The notes below the pieces were generated by a model. The model made no database searches. It was given only the letters and a program-made list of their open reading frames with translations, and was not told the origin of the DNA. The position numbers and the translations under genes are program-made. DNA of 64,000 nt. Origin: Pasteurellaceae bacterium 15-036681 (GTDB lineage: Bacteria; Pseudomonadota; Gammaproteobacteria; Enterobacterales; Pasteurellaceae). Each line of letters opens with the position of its first letter. The stretch's first letter is position 1. The DNA lies in contig MQVI01000007.1 in assembly GCA_002002485.1 (NCBI GenBank), positions 1 to 64,000 of the forward strand, in the 5' to 3' direction. Below, piece by piece: positions 20,629-29,947 of the stretch.

Positions 20629-20943
20629 ATGTCAGTGACATTAACAACAAAACAGAAACAATATTTGAAAAGTTTAGCGCACCATTTAAACCCGGTCGTA
20701 ATGCTTGGCGGTAACGGTTTAACAGAAGGTGTGTTAGCGGAGATCGATAATGCATTAAATCACCATGAGCTAATCAAAGTGAAAATTGCAGGTGCAGATC
20801 GTGAAACTAAACAATTAATTATTGATGCTATCGTGCGTGAAACTAAAGCTGCGCCAGTTCAAACAATTGGGCATGTATTAGTACTTTATCGTCAAAGCGA
20901 AGAGAAGAAAATCAGCTTACCAAAAGCGACAAAATCTATCTAA
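20629..20943 (+). CDS. yhbY: Ribosome-assembly RNA-binding protein YhbY
   Basis: CRM-domain protein of 104 residues that binds pre-50S particles. Seen: LTTKQKQYLKSLAHHLNPVV, LGGNGLTEGVL and the HHELIKVKI segment; GHVLVLYR ends the fold. The ATG at 20629 matches the family N terminus; the longer in-frame start at 20569 is unlikely. In E. coli it neighbours greA/ftsJ; here it stands alone between a glycosyltransferase gene and pgpB. Confidence 0.92.
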   Translation: MSVTLTTKQKQYLKSLAHHLNPVVMLGGNGLTEGVLAEIDNALNHHELIKVKIAGADRETKQLIIDAIVRETKAAPVQTIGHVLVLYRQSEEKKISLPKATKSI

Positions 20944-20965
20944 TTGCAAACTTTTTATGAAAAAT

Positions 20966-20992
20966 AACCGCTTGTATTCAGGCGGTTTTTTG
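20966..20992 (+). terminator. Terminator of yhbY containing an uptake-signal core
   Basis: AACCGC (20966-20971) pairs with GCGGTT (20982-20987), followed by TTTTT. The left arm is part of ACCGCTTGT (reverse of ACAAGCGGT), so an uptake signal doubles as a terminator. Confidence 0.75.
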
Positions 20993-21108
20993 TATGCTGT
21001 TTTAACAGTAGTTCACAAAAGGCACCATTGTTGATAAGCATCTTTGTCTATCAATAAATTTGTTACGAAATTAGCACTCGCTGTGCGAGAAGTTTATAGG
21101 TATTTCTT

Positions 21109-21840
21109 ATGTTCAAAAAGCTCTCTTTTTATACATTTTTGATGTTATTGGTTCCAATTGCTACATGGGCGATTGGTTGGCATTGGGATGGAGACCAGCA
21201 TCTAATTGGATGGTTTGACTATCCATTATATTTATTAACAGAAAGTGGTTCTGTGCCATATGCGTTGATTACCTGTGTGGTATTTATGCTATGGATCATG
21301 TGGCTTACTCGCAAACACTATTCATGGTTGTTGGTTGGCGCAATTTGCGCAGCTTCGGTAATTGGTACGCAAGGAATTAAAACTGTTGCCAAATTTGCAT
21401 TTGCAGAGCCTCGTCCTTATGTGGTGCAAATGATGGGGGAGAACACGGAGCAATTTTATGAATTAAGTCGTGATCAGCGTGCATTAATTGTTGAAGATCG
21501 CTCAAAAGATTCGGAACATCGTTTTGCAGTAGAACACCGTTTACATGAAACAGGCTATTCATTTCCATCGGGCCATACTATCTTTTCTGTCTCATGGATG
21601 TTAGTTTTTGCTGGACTGTTAATGGGAGCTAGAGGACAAGCGGTTACTTTTGCAAAAATTTTTGTAGTTTTATGGTCAATTATGATGTTGATCAGTAGAT
21701 TACGTTTAGGAATGCATTATCCTATTGATCTGTTTGCTAGTACATTACTTGCGTGGGTATTCCATGTCATTCTGTTTATTTGGATTGTTCCGCATCTGCA
21801 AACATGGAAATTGTTTAACTTATTTCAACCAAGAGGTTAA
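21109..21840 (+). CDS. pgpB: Phosphatidylglycerophosphatase B, PAP2 family
   Basis: Inner-membrane lipid phosphatase (243 residues, several helices) that removes phosphate from phosphatidylglycerol phosphate and undecaprenyl pyrophosphate. All three PAP2 motifs are present: KFAFAEPRP (K-x6-RP), [10 protein letters not shown], and [13 protein letters not shown] (SR-x5-H-x3-D). An uptake signal lies inside the gene at 21637. nagK starts 2 bp after the stop. Confidence 0.92.
   Translation: MFKKLSFYTFLMLLVPIATWAIGWHWDGDQHLIGWFDYPLYLLTESGSVPYALITCVVFMLWIMWLTRKHYSWLLVGAICAASVIGTQGIKTVAKFAFAEPRPYVVQMMGENTEQFYELSRDQRALIVEDRSKDSEHRFAVEHRLHETGYSFPSGHTIFSVSWMLVFAGLLMGARGQAVTFAKIFVVLWSIMMLISRLRLGMHYPIDLFASTLLAWVFHVILFIWIVPHLQTWKLFNLFQPRG
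21637..21645 (+). other. Apl-type uptake signal inside pgpB
   Basis: ACAAGCGGT followed by TACTTTTGCAAAAATTTTT, which carries the TTTGCAAA and AT-rich extension seen beside other copies in this window. It encodes part of a loop in PgpB (GQAVTFA). Confidence 0.75.
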
Positions 21841-21842
21841 TT

Positions 21843-22760
21843 ATGGCGTATTACTATGGATTAGACATCGGTGGCACAAAAATTGAATTAGCGGCTTTCA
21901 ATGACAAACTTGAAAAATTGTACAGTGAGCGTGTTCCAACGCCACAAACTAGCTATGAAGATTGGCTTAATACAGTGGAATCTTTAGTAAAAACGGCAGA
22001 CCAAAAATTTGGTGAACAAGGCTTTGTTGGGCTGGGTATCCCTGGCTTTGTGAATGCGAGCACAGGTTTGGCTGAGATTGCCAATATCAAAGTTGCACAT
22101 GGTAAACCTATTTTAGTTGATTTAAGTGCGCGCTTAGGCCGTGAAGTTCGTGCTGAAAATGACGCAAACTGTTTTGCGCTTTCAGAAGCGTGGGATGCAA
22201 GTAATCAGCAATATTCAACCGTATTAGGCTTAATTATTGGTACTGGCTTTGGTGGTGGTTTGGTCTTCAATGGCAAAGTACATTCAGGTAGCATTGGTAT
22301 GGCTGGCGAAGTGGGGCACATCCAATTAAACTACCATGCGTTAAAATTATTAGGCTGGGACAAAGCGCCGATCTACAAATGTGGTTGCGGAAATGAAGCT
22401 TGCTTAGATACTTATATTTCAGGTCGCGGATTTGAATTGCTATATAGCGATCTTGTGGAAAAAGGTATTGATGCAAAAACAATCATTACTCGTTTTCACC
22501 AAAGTGATGAAAAAACGGTTAAATTCGTTGAGATGTATATCGAATTAATGGCGATCTGCATTGGTAATTTAGTGACGATTTTAGATCCAGATATGATTGT
22601 GTTTGGCGGTGGGTTATCGAATTTCGATCATATTTATGATGCATTACCAAAAGCATTACCACAATATTTAATGCGCAGTGCAAAAGTTCCTACCTTCAAA
22701 AAAGCGATTCATGGTGATTCGGGTGGTGTTCGCGGTGCAGCGGCATTGTTCTTAAAGTAA
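21843..22760 (+). CDS. nagK: N-acetyl-D-glucosamine kinase
   Basis: ROK-family sugar kinase (305 residues) that phosphorylates GlcNAc salvaged from cell-wall or host glycans. Seen: ATP-site [10 protein letters not shown], catalytic Asp in [27 protein letters not shown], and the zinc-binding ROK cluster HIQLN...[17 protein letters not shown]. Residue order follows E. coli NagK closely. An AAGAGG ribosome site lies in the pgpB end. Confidence 0.93.
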   Translation: MAYYYGLDIGGTKIELAAFNDKLEKLYSERVPTPQTSYEDWLNTVESLVKTADQKFGEQGFVGLGIPGFVNASTGLAEIANIKVAHGKPILVDLSARLGREVRAENDANCFALSEAWDASNQQYSTVLGLIIGTGFGGGLVFNGKVHSGSIGMAGEVGHIQLNYHALKLLGWDKAPIYKCGCGNEACLDTYISGRGFELLYSDLVEKGIDAKTIITRFHQSDEKTVKFVEMYIELMAICIGNLVTILDPDMIVFGGGLSNFDHIYDALPKALPQYLMRSAKVPTFKKAIHGDSGGVRGAAALFLK

Positions 22761-22783
22761 GCCTTTATTTTAATATTTTCTCT

Positions 22784-22835
22784 GCGCGAGCGTTTCGCTC
22801 GTGCTATATCAAGCTGGAGCACGATTGAGGTGCTC
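22784..22835. repeat. Intergenic double hairpin between nagK and gloB
   Basis: GCGCGAGCG/CGCTCGTGC (22784-22804, 9-bp stem with one G-T pair, loop TTT) is followed by GAGCAC/GTGCTC (22817-22835, 7-nt loop). The two hairpins share the word GCTCGT. No T tail, so it is more likely a repeat element or processed structure than a terminator. Confidence 0.5.
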
Positions 22836-22870
22836 GTACGGCAACTATTATCATTATAAAGAGGTTCGTT

Positions 22871-23578
22871 ATGATCCAAATAACCCCAATCCCAGCTCTT
22901 TCTGATAACTATATTTGGGTGCTACAACAAGATCAAAAAGCGATTATTGTTGATCCCGCTGAATCCGAATCTGTTCTAAGTTTTCTTGCAAAAAATCAGT
23001 TAAATCCAACCGCTATCTTACTAACTCATAATCATGATGATCACACAGCCGGTGTGGCTGATATTGTGGCACAATATCTTGATTTAGCGATTTATGGTCC
23101 AACAGAAGTGCGCCAATTTGCCAATCAAATTGTAAAAGATAATGACGAGTTCGAATTATTGGGTTTAAGCGTGAAAGTGATTAAAAGCGCAGGGCATACT
23201 GCAGAACACGTGAGCTATTTAGTTAAGCATGAATACTTGTTTAGTGGCGATTCACTCTTTTCTGGAGGCTGTGGCCGAGTCTTTACCGGCGATTATCAAG
23301 CACAATTTGATGCTTTACAACGTTTTAATCAGCTTGATGATTTTGTGATGGTTTATCCTGCTCATGAATATACACAGAGCAATTTAAAATTTGCGTCAGC
23401 AGTGATGACACCCAATTGTGTTTTAGCCGAATATCAAGAACGAGCTGATATGCTTCGAGCCCAAAATCGCCCAACTTTACCGACCACCATCGGCATTGAA
23501 AAACAGATTAATCCTTTTATGCAAGCTAAAACACTAGCGGAATTTACTCAATTAAGACAGCAAAAGGATAATTTCTAG
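22871..23578 (+). CDS. gloB: Hydroxyacylglutathione hydrolase (glyoxalase II)
   Basis: Metallo-beta-lactamase-fold enzyme (235 residues) hydrolysing S-lactoylglutathione to lactate and glutathione in methylglyoxal detoxification. The dinuclear metal site is LTHNHDDHTAG plus the later His in AGHTAEH, the Asp in FSGDSLF and the His in VYPAHEYTQSNLKFA. TAAAGAGGT precedes the ATG. It sits immediately before the uppS promoter, where E. coli has dxr. Confidence 0.94.
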   Translation: MIQITPIPALSDNYIWVLQQDQKAIIVDPAESESVLSFLAKNQLNPTAILLTHNHDDHTAGVADIVAQYLDLAIYGPTEVRQFANQIVKDNDEFELLGLSVKVIKSAGHTAEHVSYLVKHEYLFSGDSLFSGGCGRVFTGDYQAQFDALQRFNQLDDFVMVYPAHEYTQSNLKFASAVMTPNCVLAEYQERADMLRAQNRPTLPTTIGIEKQINPFMQAKTLAEFTQLRQQKDNF

Positions 23579-23588
23579 GTTTCGTAAA

Positions 23589-23616
23589 TTCACAATAGTT
23601 AGCATTATGTTATAAT
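23589..23616 (+). promoter_or_regulatory. Sigma70 promoter of the uppS-lpxA cluster
   Basis: TTCACA (23589-23594), 16-bp spacer, TATAAT (23611-23616) with an upstream TGT (extended -10). It lies 50 bp before uppS and is among the clearest promoters in the window. Confidence 0.65.
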
Positions 23617-23664
23617 CAGTCGTTTCATATCATCAATAATAATATTGAATTAAGAGAGTATTCC

Positions 23665-24378
23665 GTGGATTTTGATCTTCAAAATATGCCAAAACATGTT
23701 GCCATTATTATGGACGGTAACGGTCGTTGGGCAAAACAACAGGGTAAATTACGTATTTTTGGTCACCAGAATGGGGTGAAAGCGGTACGCAATGCAGTAA
23801 ATTTTGCAGCCCAAAATAATATTCAAGTGCTTACTCTCTACGCTTTCAGTAGTGAAAATTGGTCACGTCCAGAAGCAGAAGTTTCGGCTTTAATGACTTT
23901 ATTTATGAAGGCATTAGATTCTGAGGTGAAGAAACTTCATAAAAATAATATTCGCCTCAATATCATTGGTGATAAGTCACGTTTTAGTGAAAAATTACAA
24001 CAACAAATTCAACAATCTGAAGAATTAACCGCAACCAATACTGGTTTGATTTTAAATATTGCCGCTAATTATGGTGGCTATTGGGATATCGTTAATGCAG
24101 CCCAACAGCTAGCAACCGAAGTCAAAAATGGTGAGATTGAGGTGAATGACATTACCCCAGGACGTTTTCAAAAAGCTTTAGTAACAGGGGAGCAACCACA
24201 AGTTGATTTATTAATTCGCACCAGTGGTGAACAGCGCATTAGTAATTTCCTATTATGGCAAATTGCATACGCAGAACTCTTTTTTAGTCCAGTACTTTGG
24301 CCTGATTTTGGTCCAAAACATTTTGCTGAAGCGGTTATCGCTTATCAACAACGTGATCGCCGTTTTGGTGGTTGTTAA
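23665..24378 (+). CDS. uppS: Undecaprenyl diphosphate synthase (cis-prenyltransferase)
   Basis: Makes the C55 lipid carrier used for murein and LOS precursors by condensing eight isopentenyl units onto farnesyl diphosphate. The 237 residues carry the substrate-binding IIMDGNGRWAK motif, HQNGVKAVR, TLYAFSSENWSRP, and IRTSGEQRISNFLLWQ. GTG at 23665 behind GAGAG; an ATG at 23689 is an alternative. First gene of an eight-gene envelope cluster. Confidence 0.95.
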   Translation: MDFDLQNMPKHVAIIMDGNGRWAKQQGKLRIFGHQNGVKAVRNAVNFAAQNNIQVLTLYAFSSENWSRPEAEVSALMTLFMKALDSEVKKLHKNNIRLNIIGDKSRFSEKLQQQIQQSEELTATNTGLILNIAANYGGYWDIVNAAQQLATEVKNGEIEVNDITPGRFQKALVTGEQPQVDLLIRTSGEQRISNFLLWQIAYAELFFSPVLWPDFGPKHFAEAVIAYQQRDRRFGGC

Positions 24379-24395
24379 TTTATAAGGAATATTCA

Positions 24396-25262
24396 ATGCT
24401 TAAAGAACGTGTATTATCTGCAATTGTGATGATTGCAATAGCATTAATTGCACTATTTTGGTTATCACCTCTGCCATTTACTTTAGGGTTATCTGCGTTA
24501 ATCGTGGCAGGTATGTGGGAATGGGCACAATTTGCAGGCTTTAAACGTCCGGCCTCACGTGCAATTATTGCCATGGTAAGTGGTGCGTTACTACTATTTC
24601 CGATCATGGCTGCGACAAGTTATATCCAAGCAACACGTTTTTTAACCGATGCCACTACACCTATTTTATTTGTGGGATGTATCTGGTGGATTGTTGCGCT
24701 TGGTTTAGTGGTAACTTATCCTAAATCATCTAGTCTATGGGCAAAATCAGTGAGCGCGAAATTTATTTTTGGTGTTTGCACCTTATTGCCATTCTTAATT
24801 GGAACTTTAGCGCTACGTTTTTACCAATATAACCAAGATGTACACTTAGGCACTTACTTAATTTTATATGTATTCTTATTAGTTTGGGGTGCAGATTCAG
24901 GCGCGTATTTCGCCGGACGTGCATTTGGGAAACGTAAATTAGCACCAAAAGTATCACCAGGGAAATCTTGGGAAGGGGCGATTGGTGGCGTGATGACATC
25001 AGGGGTTATTGCGTTTATTTTCCTAGAGATTGCACCAGAAAATATGTTCGGTAGTGTTTCAACTTCTGCATTCATTGCGCTATCAATTGTGACTGTGATG
25101 GTTTCAATTCTAGGTGATTTAAGTGAAAGTATGTTTAAACGCCAAGCGGGTATTAAAGACAGTAGTAATTTGATCCCAGGACATGGTGGAGTTTTAGATC
25201 GTGTAGACAGTTTAACTGCTGCGGTTCCCATTTTTGCAACAGGCTTTTTCTTCATTTTATAG
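24396..25262 (+). CDS. cdsA: Phosphatidate cytidylyltransferase
   Basis: Polytopic membrane enzyme (288 residues) converting phosphatidate and CTP to CDP-diacylglycerol, the branch point of phospholipid synthesis. The C-terminal CDP-DAG synthase signature is clear: GADSGAYFAGRAFGKRKLAP, SPGKSWEG, and DSSNLIPGHGGVLDRVDSL. The ATG at 24396 with AAGGA upstream is preferred to a TTG overlapping uppS. rseP follows 11 bp later. Confidence 0.95.
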   Translation: MLKERVLSAIVMIAIALIALFWLSPLPFTLGLSALIVAGMWEWAQFAGFKRPASRAIIAMVSGALLLFPIMAATSYIQATRFLTDATTPILFVGCIWWIVALGLVVTYPKSSSLWAKSVSAKFIFGVCTLLPFLIGTLALRFYQYNQDVHLGTYLILYVFLLVWGADSGAYFAGRAFGKRKLAPKVSPGKSWEGAIGGVMTSGVIAFIFLEIAPENMFGSVSTSAFIALSIVTVMVSILGDLSESMFKRQAGIKDSSNLIPGHGGVLDRVDSLTAAVPIFATGFFFIL

Positions 25263-25273
25263 GATAATTTTTG

Positions 25274-26590
25274 ATGTCGATTATAGCCTTTTTTGTGTTA
25301 ATTTGCGTACTCGTGTTTGTGCACGAGTACGGACATTTTTGGGCGGCTAGAAAGTGTGGAGTGCATGTTCTGCGCTTTTCGGTTGGGTTTGGAAAAGTCT
25401 TGTGGCGTAAAAAGGATAAACAGGGTACAGAGTTTGCATTTTCATTAATTCCTCTAGGTGGATATGTTCAAATGCACAATGGCGAGTCTGAACATAATTT
25501 ACCTTTGGATAAATCGCTAGATAGTAAAAGTGTTCTACAGCGCACTTTTATTGTTATTGCAGGACCAGCAGCTAATTTTATTTTTGCTATATTGGCGTAT
25601 TGGGTCGTTTTCAGTGTTGGAGTGCCAACGGTGAAACCTGTGGTAGGCGAAGTGATTCCTCAGACTATTGCAGCTCAGGCTGGAGTGCAAAGCGATTTTG
25701 AAATTAAACAAGTCGATGGGCGTAAGGTTTACGATTGGGAAGATGTCACTTTAGCTTTGATCGGCAAAGTTGGTAGCCAAAATATAGAAATCAGTGGTTC
25801 ACTTATTGATGAAGATTTTCCAAGAAACTTTCATTTAGATCTGTCAAATTGGAATGTTGATGGCGCGAAGCAAAATCCATTAACAGCACTTGGTATTCGT
25901 CCTCAAGGTAGCAAGGTTGAACCATTTATCAAAGCTGTGGTCGAAAATTCCGCGGCACATCAAGCAGGATTACTTGCTGGAGATGAAATTCTAAGCGTAA
26001 ATGGTAAGGTATTTGATTGGACTGACTTAGTTCAACAAGTGCAAACTGGAAATCCAATGATCTTGGTGATCAAGCGTGCTCAAATACAACAGAATTTTGA
26101 ACTTATTCCGCAAAGATCAGAACATGAGGATCGCTATTTAATTGGTTTGCAACCGACTTATAAGCCTTTAGCTGATAAGTATCGAACAGAATTAAAGTAT
26201 GATATGCTAACAGCTCTAGAAAAGAGCATATACAAAGTATTGTCATTAACTAAAACAATTTTGCAATTTATTGGTAATTTAATTACTGGCGATCTTTCTC
26301 TCAAAAATCTGGGTGGACCAATTTCAATGGCGAAAGGCGCTGGCGCAACTGCAGAGTTTGGCTTTGTTTATTACCTAGGATTTATGGCATTAATTAGTGT
26401 CAATCTAGGTGTTATGAATTTGTTTCCCATTTTACCTTTAGATGGTGGTCGATTACTATTGTTGTTGGCAGAAGCGATCAAGAGAAAGCCTTTGACAGAA
26501 AATATTCAATTGCGTTTTCAGCAATTAGGCGGAGTTTTCATCTTTGGTCTAATGATTTTTGCGTTGTTCAATGATTTAATTCATTTTTAA
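25274..26590 (+). CDS. rseP: Site-2 protease RseP
   Basis: Inner-membrane zinc metalloprotease (438 residues) that completes cleavage of anti-sigma factor RseA and removes remnant signal peptides. The zinc site HEYGH lies in the first helix and LDGGRL in a C-terminal helix, with PDZ-like periplasmic sequence between (VGEVIPQTIAAQAGV, VVENSAAHQAGLLAGDEIL). The ATG at 25274, behind AGGATA, is preferred to the TTG one codon earlier. Confidence 0.95.
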   Translation: MSIIAFFVLICVLVFVHEYGHFWAARKCGVHVLRFSVGFGKVLWRKKDKQGTEFAFSLIPLGGYVQMHNGESEHNLPLDKSLDSKSVLQRTFIVIAGPAANFIFAILAYWVVFSVGVPTVKPVVGEVIPQTIAAQAGVQSDFEIKQVDGRKVYDWEDVTLALIGKVGSQNIEISGSLIDEDFPRNFHLDLSNWNVDGAKQNPLTALGIRPQGSKVEPFIKAVVENSAAHQAGLLAGDEILSVNGKVFDWTDLVQQVQTGNPMILVIKRAQIQQNFELIPQRSEHEDRYLIGLQPTYKPLADKYRTELKYDMLTALEKSIYKVLSLTKTILQFIGNLITGDLSLKNLGGPISMAKGAGATAEFGFVYYLGFMALISVNLGVMNLFPILPLDGGRLLLLLAEAIKRKPLTENIQLRFQQLGGVFIFGLMIFALFNDLIHF

Positions 26591-26610
26591 TCAGTTTCAA
26601 TTCATTGTAT

Positions 26611-26619
26611 ACAAGCGGT
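26611..26619 (+). other. Apl-type uptake signal between rseP and bamA
   Basis: Exact ACAAGCGGT core in the 70-bp gap between rseP and bamA. Confidence 0.75.
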
Positions 26620-26660
26620 GAGTTGGCTTAATAATTTTTCATACTAATAGGATCATTTCG

Positions 26661-29069
26661 ATGAAAAAACTATTACTCTCTACACTTTTACTGGCAAATG
26701 GTGTGGCTGTTGCAGCTCCTTTTGTTGTTAAGGATATTCGTGTTGATGGCGTTCAAGCTTCACTGGGTGAAGCTATTATTTCATCATTACCTGTGCGAGT
26801 TGGACAAACAGCAAGTGATAATGATGTCGCAAATGTAGTGCGTCAACTTTATGTGCAAAACACCTTTGAAGATGTACGAGCAAGCCGAGAAGGCAATACT
26901 TTAGTGATCAAAATTGTACCTCGTGCGTTGATCAATAAAATCGATATTGAGGGTAATTCAGCGATTCCTAAAGACCCAATTGAGCAAAATCTAAAAGCAA
27001 ATCTCATCAATAATGGTGAGGTATTTGACGTGCAAAAATTAGAAGCCTTTAAACAAGGTTTGTTAGATCATTATCATACGATTGGTCGTTACAATGCGGC
27101 TATCGATACCCAAGTTACTCATGCTGAAAATGGTGGCGTGAATGTAAAATTGGACATTAAAGAGGGCGATGTTTCTTACGTGAAGAAAATTACCTTTGAA
27201 GGTAATGAAGCATTTAGCTCAAAAGAATTAACCAAACAGCTAGACATTCAACCTGATGTTTCGTGGTTTAATATTTTCCAAAGTAGTAAATTTGAAGCTC
27301 AACCCTACAATCAAGATTTCGAAAATATTCGTGATTTTTATATGAATCGTGGGTATGCTAAATTCCAATTAGCAGGTACGAATGTTCAATTCAGCGAAGA
27401 TAAAAAAGATGTCGATCTAACTTATAAAGTTAGTGAAGGTCAACAATACCGAGTGAGTGATGTTCGTATTGTTGGTAATACGGCTAAACTTGATAAGGAA
27501 TTAAATACACTGCTAAAAGATTACAAAACAGGGGATTTATTCCGTAAAAATGATTTGCTAAAAATTGAAGAGGGGATTAAATCAATTTTAGGTGAAAATG
27601 GCTATGCAGCTGCAAAAGTTGATCTTCACCCGATTTTTGATGAAGAGAATAAAACTGTACGTATCAATTTTGTTGTGGATGCGGGTTCACGTACTTATGT
27701 GCGTAAAATTCGTTTTGAGGGTAATGATGTAACGGCGGATTCAACATTGCGTCGCGAAATGCGTCAGCAAGAGGGAACATGGTTATCAACAACTAATGCT
27801 GCATTAGGTAAATCTCGTTTAGAGCGTACAGGCTTTTATGAATCTGTAGATTTAACTTATCCAAATGTGCCAGACACAAATGACCAAGTTGATTTGCTTT
27901 ATAAAGTACGTGAGCGTAATACAGGTAGTATCACTTTCGGTATCGGCTATGGTACAGAAAGCGGTATTAGCTACCAAGCGGGTATCAAACAAGAAAACTT
28001 CTTAGGTATGGGTTCAACAGTAAGTTTAAACGGTACACGTAATGACTATGGTACGAGTGTAAACTTAGGTTATACAGAACCGTACTTCACAAAAGATGGA
28101 GTAAGCTTAGGCGGTAATGTTTTCTATGAAGATTACGATAACTCGAAAAGTGATTCGGCATCTCGATATAAGCGTAAAACCTATGGAGCAAATACTACAT
28201 TAGGGTTCCCTGTAGATGAGAATAATTCATACTATTTAGGTCTTGGTTATACGCGCGATATGATTAAAAACGCTGAGCGTGAATATACTCGTGAATTATA
28301 TGTTCGTTCAATGAACTTCCCTTATTCTAACGAAAGTAATGTATATCCAAGAATTAAAGCAGATGACTTTGATTTTTCATTTGGTTGGAACTACAACAGC
28401 CTAAACCGTGGCTATTTCCCAACAGAAGGGACTTATGCTAATTTGGGTGGTAAAGTGACTATCCCAGGTTCAGACAATAAGTACTATAAATTAAACTCTG
28501 AGTTTAGAAATTATTTCCCACTTAATCGTGAGCATAAATGGGTGATTTCAACTCGAGCAGGTGTTGCTTATGCAAATGGTTTTGGCGGTAAAGAAGTGCC
28601 GTTCTATCAGCTTTATACTGCTGGCGGTATTGGTAGCTTACGTGGTTTTGGCTATGGCGCGATTGGTCCTAAAGCTGTGTATCTAGATGCAGATAGTAAG
28701 AGATTTACTAATGCACAGAATGACGTTGTGGGTGGTAACGCAATGGCAACTGCAAGCGTAGAATTGATTATGCCTACTCCATTTGTTAGTGAAAAATATC
28801 AGCATAATGTGCGTACATCACTATTTGTTGACGCAGCGAGCGTATGGAGCACAAAATGGAAACAGAAACCAGTGCTTGATAGTGTGCAATATGATTATTC
28901 AAGTTTAGAAAACTTTAAAGATTATAAACGTGTGCGTGCATCGGCAGGTATTGCATTCCAATGGCAATCACCAATTGGTCCATTATCATTCTCTTATGCT
29001 AAACCAATTAAGAAGTATAAAAATGATGAGATTGAGCAGTTCCAATTCAGTATTGGTAGTTCATTCTAG
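26661..29069 (+). CDS. bamA: Outer membrane assembly factor BamA (D15/Oma87)
   Basis: Omp85-family insertase (802 residues) at the core of the BAM complex. Signal peptide about 1-18 (VAVAAP), five periplasmic POTRA repeats (about 22-420; recurring R-I-x-G-N segments such as IEGNSAIP, FEGNEAFS, IVGNTAKL, FEGNDVTA), then a 16-strand barrel ending in an aromatic residue (FSIGSSF). The conserved lid-lock RGF motif is in GSLRGFGYGAIGP. It starts behind ATAGGATC and is followed by an uptake-signal dyad before skp. Confidence 0.97.
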   Translation: MKKLLLSTLLLANGVAVAAPFVVKDIRVDGVQASLGEAIISSLPVRVGQTASDNDVANVVRQLYVQNTFEDVRASREGNTLVIKIVPRALINKIDIEGNSAIPKDPIEQNLKANLINNGEVFDVQKLEAFKQGLLDHYHTIGRYNAAIDTQVTHAENGGVNVKLDIKEGDVSYVKKITFEGNEAFSSKELTKQLDIQPDVSWFNIFQSSKFEAQPYNQDFENIRDFYMNRGYAKFQLAGTNVQFSEDKKDVDLTYKVSEGQQYRVSDVRIVGNTAKLDKELNTLLKDYKTGDLFRKNDLLKIEEGIKSILGENGYAAAKVDLHPIFDEENKTVRINFVVDAGSRTYVRKIRFEGNDVTADSTLRREMRQQEGTWLSTTNAALGKSRLERTGFYESVDLTYPNVPDTNDQVDLLYKVRERNTGSITFGIGYGTESGISYQAGIKQENFLGMGSTVSLNGTRNDYGTSVNLGYTEPYFTKDGVSLGGNVFYEDYDNSKSDSASRYKRKTYGANTTLGFPVDENNSYYLGLGYTRDMIKNAEREYTRELYVRSMNFPYSNESNVYPRIKADDFDFSFGWNYNSLNRGYFPTEGTYANLGGKVTIPGSDNKYYKLNSEFRNYFPLNREHKWVISTRAGVAYANGFGGKEVPFYQLYTAGGIGSLRGFGYGAIGPKAVYLDADSKRFTNAQNDVVGGNAMATASVELIMPTPFVSEKYQHNVRTSLFVDAASVWSTKWKQKPVLDSVQYDYSSLENFKDYKRVRASAGIAFQWQSPIGPLSFSYAKPIKKYKNDEIEQFQFSIGSSF

Positions 29070-29083
29070 TCTCGTTTAACTTT

Positions 29084-29130
29084 ACAGGCGGTTGGATTTG
29101 TAAAATAAAATGTAAATTTAACCGCTTGCA
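29084..29130. repeat. Uptake-signal-like inverted pair between bamA and skp
   Basis: ACAGGCGGTTGGATTTGTA on the left and TGTAAATTTAACCGCTTGC on the right are imperfect inverted copies of the uptake signal, able to pair through GCGGTT/AACCGC. There is no T tail, so readthrough into skp is likely. Confidence 0.55.
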
Positions 29131-29158
29131 ACCTCTCAGATATCAAGGATATTTATTA

Positions 29159-29947
29159 ATGAAAAAATTATTCAAACTTGCAACAGTAACTACAGCATTA
29201 GCATTAACTGCAAATATCGCAAATGCAAACGATCGTATCGGCTTTGCAGATCCAAATTTCTTAATGCAAAATCACCCATCAATGATTGAAGCAAATGAAA
29301 CATTTGCGAAATTCATGAAAGAGAGCGAAGGTAAATTTGCTGCTGATGATAAAGCATTAGCGGATGAAGAGAAAAAATTGGTTGCTGAGCGTCAAAAAAT
29401 TGAAGATGATGCCAAAAAATTACAAACTGAGCAGAAAAATGTAGAAGCTTCTTTGAAGAAAAAGGTAGCAGCACTAGAAAAAGAAGCACCACGTTTACGC
29501 TCTAAAGATATTCAAGATCGTCAAAATAAAATTAATGCAGAAGCAAATGCTTTCCAGAAAAAAGTAGAAGCGCTTCAAAAGCGTGAGGCTGACTTTGCTA
29601 AAAAAGGTGAAGCATTCCAGAAGAAAGTAACAAGTTTCCAACAAAGAATTGCTAAAGCACAACAAGAAAATGCAGGATTTGATCCAGATGCAGTGCAAAA
29701 ATATGTTGTAGATGACATTAATGCAAAAATTAAATCAGTAGCAGATTCAAAAGGTTATACTTTAGTTCTTTCACCGTCAGTTGCATTATATGCAAAAGAT
29801 TTAAAATCAGATATTACTGAGGATGTTTTAGCTGCAATTAAAACAGATGTAAAACCACTAGCAGAAATTGCACCAGTAAAAGCGCCTGAAGCTCCAAAAG
29901 CAGAAGAGGCAAAAACTGAAGCTAAACCAGAAGAAGCGAAAAAATAA
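29159..29947 (+). CDS. skp: Periplasmic chaperone Skp/OmpH, elongated form
   Basis: Signal peptide about 1-23 (NIANAND), then the OmpH fold: an N-terminal strand [11 protein letters not shown], two long Lys/Glu/Ala-rich helical arms (about 50-175), a closing [14 protein letters not shown] segment, and an Ala/Pro/Glu/Lys-rich C-terminal tail. At 262 residues it is about 100 longer than E. coli Skp (161); the extra length lies in the arms and the tail. It carries outer-membrane proteins across the periplasm to BamA, its neighbour. The ATG at 29159 is preceded by CAAGGATA; the stop overlaps lpxD by one base. Confidence 0.88.
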   Translation: MKKLFKLATVTTALALTANIANANDRIGFADPNFLMQNHPSMIEANETFAKFMKESEGKFAADDKALADEEKKLVAERQKIEDDAKKLQTEQKNVEASLKKKVAALEKEAPRLRSKDIQDRQNKINAEANAFQKKVEALQKREADFAKKGEAFQKKVTSFQQRIAKAQQENAGFDPDAVQKYVVDDINAKIKSVADSKGYTLVLSPSVALYAKDLKSDITEDVLAAIKTDVKPLAEIAPVKAPEAPKAEEAKTEAKPEEAKK

